Below are positions 34,361 to 37,631 of a stretch of 37,631 nucleotides of DNA, one piece after another (the stretch's first letter is position 1; every line of letters begins with the position of its first letter). The notes under the pieces were generated by a model that saw nothing but the letters and a program-made list of their open reading frames with translations, had not been told where the DNA came from and made no database searches. The stretch is from Pseudomonadota bacterium (lineage in GTDB: Bacteria > Pseudomonadota > Gammaproteobacteria > Burkholderiales > Gallionellaceae). Location: positions 1 through 37,631 of the forward strand of contig JAJXVB010000017.1 in the NCBI GenBank assembly GCA_021782365.1, written 5' to 3'. Made by a program: the position numbers and the translations under genes.

Positions 34361-36079
34361 TTATAACACCGTTTCCATGGATTCCCGCTTCATCAGGGAC
34401 GAGAATTCATCCTCCGGCATCGGTTTTCCATAGAAATATCCCTGCACCTCGTCGCAGCCATTGCGCTGCAGAAAATCGATCTGCTCCCAGGTTTCCACCC
34501 CTTCGGCGATCACCGTGAGTTTCAGGCTATGCCCCATCCCGATGATGGCCCTGATGATGCCATCGCCATGCGCGCCGTCATTGCAGTCCCTGACGAACGA
34601 CTGGTCTATCTTGAGTTTGTCTATCGGAAAGCGCTTCAGATAGCTCAAGGAAGAATAACCCATCCCGAAATCATCGATCGCGATATGAATTCCTATGCTG
34701 CGCAATTCTTCGAGTATCCCGATCACCGCCTCCTCGTTGTGCACCGCGATGTTCTCGGTGATTTCAAGCTCCAGGTATTCAGGCGCCAATCCTGTTTCCT
34801 GCAATGCGTTCCTGACCGTCTGCACGAGATTCGCCTGCTGGAACTGTATCGAAGAAAGGTTGACCGCAATCCTCACAGGAGGATAACCCGCATCCTGCCA
34901 CTTCTTGTTTTGCGCACAGGCGCTGCGCAATATCCACTCGCCTACAGGCACGATCAATCCCGTCTCCTCGAGAAGTGGTATGAAGACCCCTGGCGAAACA
35001 ATTTCCGAGTCCGGTTGCCTCCAGCGTACCAGCGCCTCCACTCCGACCAGGCGCGATTCGGAAAGATCGAACTGCGGCTGATAATGCAGCAGGAACTCCT
35101 CATTCTTCAGCGCGCGATAGAGCGCACTCTCCATCGCAAGCCCCACTTGCTCGCGCGACTCCATTGCGCTCTGATAAGCCTTGAAGCTGCTGCCACCCAC
35201 GACCTTCGCGGCATAGAGCGCAGCTTCCACATTCTTCATCAGCGCTTCCACATCGCTTCCGTCTTTCGGATAGAAGCATGCGCCCACGCTTGCGGTGACG
35301 AAAAGCTCATGCCCGTCTGCGACGAGCACCCTGTTCAGGCTTGCATGTAGGTTTTCGGCGACTTCGCTTGCCTGATCTTCACCATCCATGCATTCGACGA
35401 TCGCGATGAACCTGTCCGCATTGCATCTTGCAAGCAGGGTCATGTTTCCAAACGCGCCTTGCAAACTTTCTGCGACTTCGGCCAGAACCTTGTTTCCAAT
35501 TTCTATGCCAAGAGACCTGGTGATCTTCCTGAAGCGGTTCAAGTCGATCATGAATACCGCAAATGGTAATTCACTTCTGCCTTCGGCTGTCATCGTGGAT
35601 AGATATTCGATCAGATGCTCGCGATTGGGCAATCCGGTCAGGCTGTCAAAATGCATCGCCTGCATCAAATGTTCGCGCGTCAGTCTGAGATCGTTTCTCA
35701 CGGCCGCTTCTTCGATCTCGCGTTCGATTGCGGGAACCAGCCTCGAAAGATTGTCCTTCCTGATGAAATCTCTGGCACCCGTGCGCATCGAATCGATCGC
35801 CTGTTCATCCGGTATCGACCCCGAGACGATGATGAAAGGCAGATCCTTCCTCGATTGCTTGACGATGCAAAGCGCCGTCGTCGAATTGAGCTCGGGCATG
35901 TTGTGATCGCAGATCACTGCGTCCCAAGGTTTGCTCTTCAATGCGGCCGCGAGTCCTTCTACGGTGTCCACCCGATCGTGCACGACCTCATATCCGGCTT
36001 CCAGCAATTCATGCCTTATCAGAAGACTGTCGTCATCGCTGTCTTCGACCATCAGGATATGTAAGTTTTTCTTGGACAT
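34361..36079 (-). CDS. Response regulator with degenerate GGDEF and intact EAL domain
   Basis: A 572-residue c-di-GMP protein. The N-terminal receiver has the phospho-acceptor D58 in VICDHNMPEL. The GGDEF domain (about 140-300) has NADRF at 220-224 instead of GGDEF and so is very probably not a cyclase. The EAL domain (about 315-565) keeps EAL at 348-350, the ENIA metal-site segment, DDFGMGYSSLSYLK and the C-terminal GYFYGKPMP, so phosphodiesterase activity is likely. It lies 17 bases after cheD, where many chemotaxis operons carry cheB. It is probably transcribed with the che genes and links chemotactic signalling to c-di-GMP. Confidence 0.93.
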   Translation of the reverse strand: MSKKNLHILMVEDSDDDSLLIRHELLEAGYEVVHDRVDTVEGLAAALKSKPWDAVICDHNMPELNSTTALCIVKQSRKDLPFIIVSGSIPDEQAIDSMRTGARDFIRKDNLSRLVPAIEREIEEAAVRNDLRLTREHLMQAMHFDSLTGLPNREHLIEYLSTMTAEGRSELPFAVFMIDLNRFRKITRSLGIEIGNKVLAEVAESLQGAFGNMTLLARCNADRFIAIVECMDGEDQASEVAENLHASLNRVLVADGHELFVTASVGACFYPKDGSDVEALMKNVEAALYAAKVVGGSSFKAYQSAMESREQVGLAMESALYRALKNEEFLLHYQPQFDLSESRLVGVEALVRWRQPDSEIVSPGVFIPLLEETGLIVPVGEWILRSACAQNKKWQDAGYPPVRIAVNLSSIQFQQANLVQTVRNALQETGLAPEYLELEITENIAVHNEEAVIGILEELRSIGIHIAIDDFGMGYSSLSYLKRFPIDKLKIDQSFVRDCNDGAHGDGIIRAIIGMGHSLKLTVIAEGVETWEQIDFLQRNGCDEVQGYFYGKPMPEDEFSSLMKRESMETVL

Positions 36080-36096
36080 TTCGCTACTCCTTTTTA

Positions 36097-36666
36097 TCAG
36101 GCGCAGGCCACCATACGCTCAGGAACCACTCCTCCCAAAGGCGCCATCTTCTCTGCCTGCACTCCTTTATGCCTGACCCAGACATGGCCGCTCCAGAGGT
36201 CGAATGCGATATTCCTGTGCCCCGTTCCGCCAAGATCGTAAGCTTCTATCTTGAACCCGTGCACAGCGATGATGGATTTTGCGATTCCTGCATTCTTGCA
36301 GGAAACGCTAGCGCAAGCATCGCCGATGCTTCCATCCTTGCAGGCGCATTTTTTCGCAATGCCTGGAAACATGTTGCCGCCGCCAAAAGCCTTGACGATG
36401 TATTCGGATGGATGGGTGCCTGATCTTTTTATCTCGCGCATGAACATCTCCATCGCCTCGTCCGCATAGCGTCCGTCCAGATCGGCCTGTTTCTGACTGC
36501 GGCTGGGCAGCATGTAATGGCACATGCCTCCGATCAGTCTTTGCGGATGCCACATCGTGATCGATACGCAGGAACCCAGCAGCGTGCGTATCCTCGTATG
36601 TGCATTGCCGAAATGGAAATCTCCCGGCTGCAGAACGACTTCATCGATATGGTCCGGATTATTCAT
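36097..36666 (-). CDS. cheD: Chemoreceptor glutamine deamidase CheD
   Basis: Deamidates glutamines on methyl-accepting chemotaxis proteins and, in some species, interacts with CheC. The 189-residue protein has the catalytic Cys33 in LLGSCVSI and His50 in GGMCHYMLP, as expected for the family. The C-terminal part contains KAFGGGNMFPG and DLGGTGHRNIAFDL. The start codon lies directly against the cheR stop. Confidence 0.95.
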   Translation of the reverse strand: MNNPDHIDEVVLQPGDFHFGNAHTRIRTLLGSCVSITMWHPQRLIGGMCHYMLPSRSQKQADLDGRYADEAMEMFMREIKRSGTHPSEYIVKAFGGGNMFPGIAKKCACKDGSIGDACASVSCKNAGIAKSIIAVHGFKIEAYDLGGTGHRNIAFDLWSGHVWVRHKGVQAEKMAPLGGVVPERMVACA

Positions 36667-37473
36667 TTACGGCTTTCTGTAAACGGATGGCTTGACGAGC
36701 TCCAGGCTATCGCTGATCCCGTTCAGGCTCTCTGAATGGCTGACGAAGAAATAACCGCCCGATTTCAGATAAGGCATCATGCGCGAGACCACTTCCCGTT
36801 TCGTGTCCATGTCGAAATAGATCATCACGTTGCGCAAAAAGATCACATCGAATTCGCCTATCCTGGGCAGCGCATTGTTCAGATTGATCTGCATGAACTG
36901 CACCTTGCTTCTCAGCGTGCGATCGATCAGGAAAGTGCCTTCCTGCGAACCCGTTCCCTTGAGGCAATACTTGACGAGCATATGCTTGGGTATGCCCTCT
37001 GTTCTATCCAGCGAATAATGCCCCGTGCGCGCCTTCTCCAAGACCCTCGAGCTGATGTCAGACGCGACGATCTCCCACTGCATGCTGCCCAGTCCTTCCG
37101 CCAGTGTCATTGCAAGCGTATAGGGTTCCTCGCCTGAAGAACTCGCGGCACTCCACAATCTGAACGGCTGACCCGGCCTTGCATGGGGCAGCACTTCCTT
37201 GCTCAGGAATTCGAAATGCTTGGGTTCCCTGAAAAAATAGGTCTCGTTGGTGGTGAGCAGATCGAGCGCAATCTGCAGCTCATCGCTTCCACTGCTTTGG
37301 GTGATCAGCCTGAAATACTCCCCGTAGCTTGGCAGCTTGTAATGCTTGAGACGCTTGGCAAGCCTTCCTGAAACCAGCGGTTTCTTGGCTGGAGAGAGGC
37401 TGATGCCGGCAGTCTTGTGCAGCCATGCACGAAACTGTTGAAATTCATCGTCCTTGAGCAGTGCGATTTCCAT
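36667..37473 (-). CDS. cheR: Chemotaxis protein methyltransferase CheR
   Basis: Methylates glutamates of chemoreceptors using S-adenosylmethionine. The 268-residue protein has the helical CheR N-terminal domain (about 8-60), NETYFFRE at 76-83 and the SAM-binding segment LWSAASSSGEEPYTLAM ending near 122. The C-terminal part has FDVIFLRNVMIYFD near 208. Length is normal. It sits between cheW (three-base gap) and cheD. Confidence 0.97.
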   Translation of the reverse strand: MEIALLKDDEFQQFRAWLHKTAGISLSPAKKPLVSGRLAKRLKHYKLPSYGEYFRLITQSSGSDELQIALDLLTTNETYFFREPKHFEFLSKEVLPHARPGQPFRLWSAASSSGEEPYTLAMTLAEGLGSMQWEIVASDISSRVLEKARTGHYSLDRTEGIPKHMLVKYCLKGTGSQEGTFLIDRTLRSKVQFMQINLNNALPRIGEFDVIFLRNVMIYFDMDTKREVVSRMMPYLKSGGYFFVSHSESLNGISDSLELVKPSVYRKP

Positions 37474-37476
37474 TTT

Positions 37477-37631
37477 CTATCCCGCTGTCAGCATCGCAAT
37501 TTCTTCGACCGAGAGCACCCTGTTTGAATCCAGGATGATCACGAACTTGCCATCCACCTTGCCCATGCCCTGGATGAAGTCGCTGCGTATCTTCGCGCCG
37601 AAGCTCGGAGCCGGCTCGATCTCGCTCCCCG
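37477..37631 (-). CDS. cheW: CheW chemotaxis coupling protein, C-terminal part, cut by the right edge
   Basis: The minus strand from the window edge encodes about 50 residues ending at a TAG (37479-37477). They include IRSDFIQGMGKVDGKFVIIL and end DSNRVLSVEEIAMLTAG. The phrase GMGKVDGKFVIILD is characteristic of the C-terminus of CheW, which links receptors to CheA. The 5' part, and probably cheA and receptor genes, lie outside the window. Confidence 0.93.
   Translation of the reverse strand, partial: GSEIEPAPSFGAKIRSDFIQGMGKVDGKFVIILDSNRVLSVEEIAMLTAG

Overview
The window looks like the chromosome of a betaproteobacterium. The gene order leuC-leuD-leuB-asd-fimV-truA-trpF-trpB-trpA-accD-folC-dedD-cvpA-purF is the arrangement conserved across beta- and gammaproteobacteria, and the grpE-dnaK-dnaJ proteins fit that group. 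The moderately high GC content, GGGGATT-type heptamer repeats and chemotaxis/c-di-GMP genes would fit a Gallionellaceae-like organism (Sideroxydans/Gallionella), but that finer placement is inference only.

Layout. (1) Positions 1-124 look like the outer end of an insertion sequence: a transposase-like start codon runs off the left edge and two imperfect 25-bp direct repeats lie upstream of it. (2) 209-1514 (+) holds a conserved-looking protein of unknown function and a hypoxanthine-DNA glycosylase. (3) 1569-6642 (+) is a compact efflux operon: MarR regulator, outer-membrane lipoprotein channel, FUSC/AaeB-type pump, DUF1656/AaeX small membrane protein and an HlyD/AaeA-type adaptor. It has a good sigma70 promoter with an embedded palindrome. 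(4) 6665-15844 (-) carries, in transcription order, ecfT-like, truA, trpF, trpB, trpA, accD, folC, dedD, cvpA, purF and a tRNA-Ala(CGC). (5) 15845-23123 (-) holds leuC, a small exported amphipathic protein, leuD, leuB, asd and fimV, closed by a clear intrinsic terminator. (6) 23196-24980 (-) holds a glycine-zipper envelope protein and an MFS transporter. (7) 25017-28918 (+) is the grpE-dnaK-dnaJ chaperone cluster, with near-perfect sigma32 promoters before both grpE and dnaK. (8) 28922-37631 (-) is a signalling block: the end of a chemotaxis operon (cheW-cheR-cheD), followed by a receiver-GGDEF-EAL protein, a CHASE/PAS/GAF histidine kinase, a single-domain receiver, a receiver-PAS-histidine kinase and a NarL-type response regulator. 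The last four are packed with 4-base overlaps or 2-base gaps.

How it fits together. The central block is housekeeping: leucine, tryptophan, aspartate-family, folate, fatty acid and purine synthesis, plus tRNA pseudouridylation and FimV polar organisation. The efflux operon is an accessory resistance/export unit for, most likely, aromatic or other weak acids. The right-hand block couples chemotaxis adaptation to c-di-GMP turnover and to a multi-kinase, multi-receiver phosphorelay, and is the most system-like part of the window. The most unusual DNA-level feature is a pair of inverted heptamer arrays at the truA/trpF junction. They appear to supply the trpF Shine-Dalgarno and start codon and part of both proteins. 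No rRNA, CRISPR array or phage genes were seen. No gene-free stretch exceeds 300 bases; the longest, 1-208, is described below.
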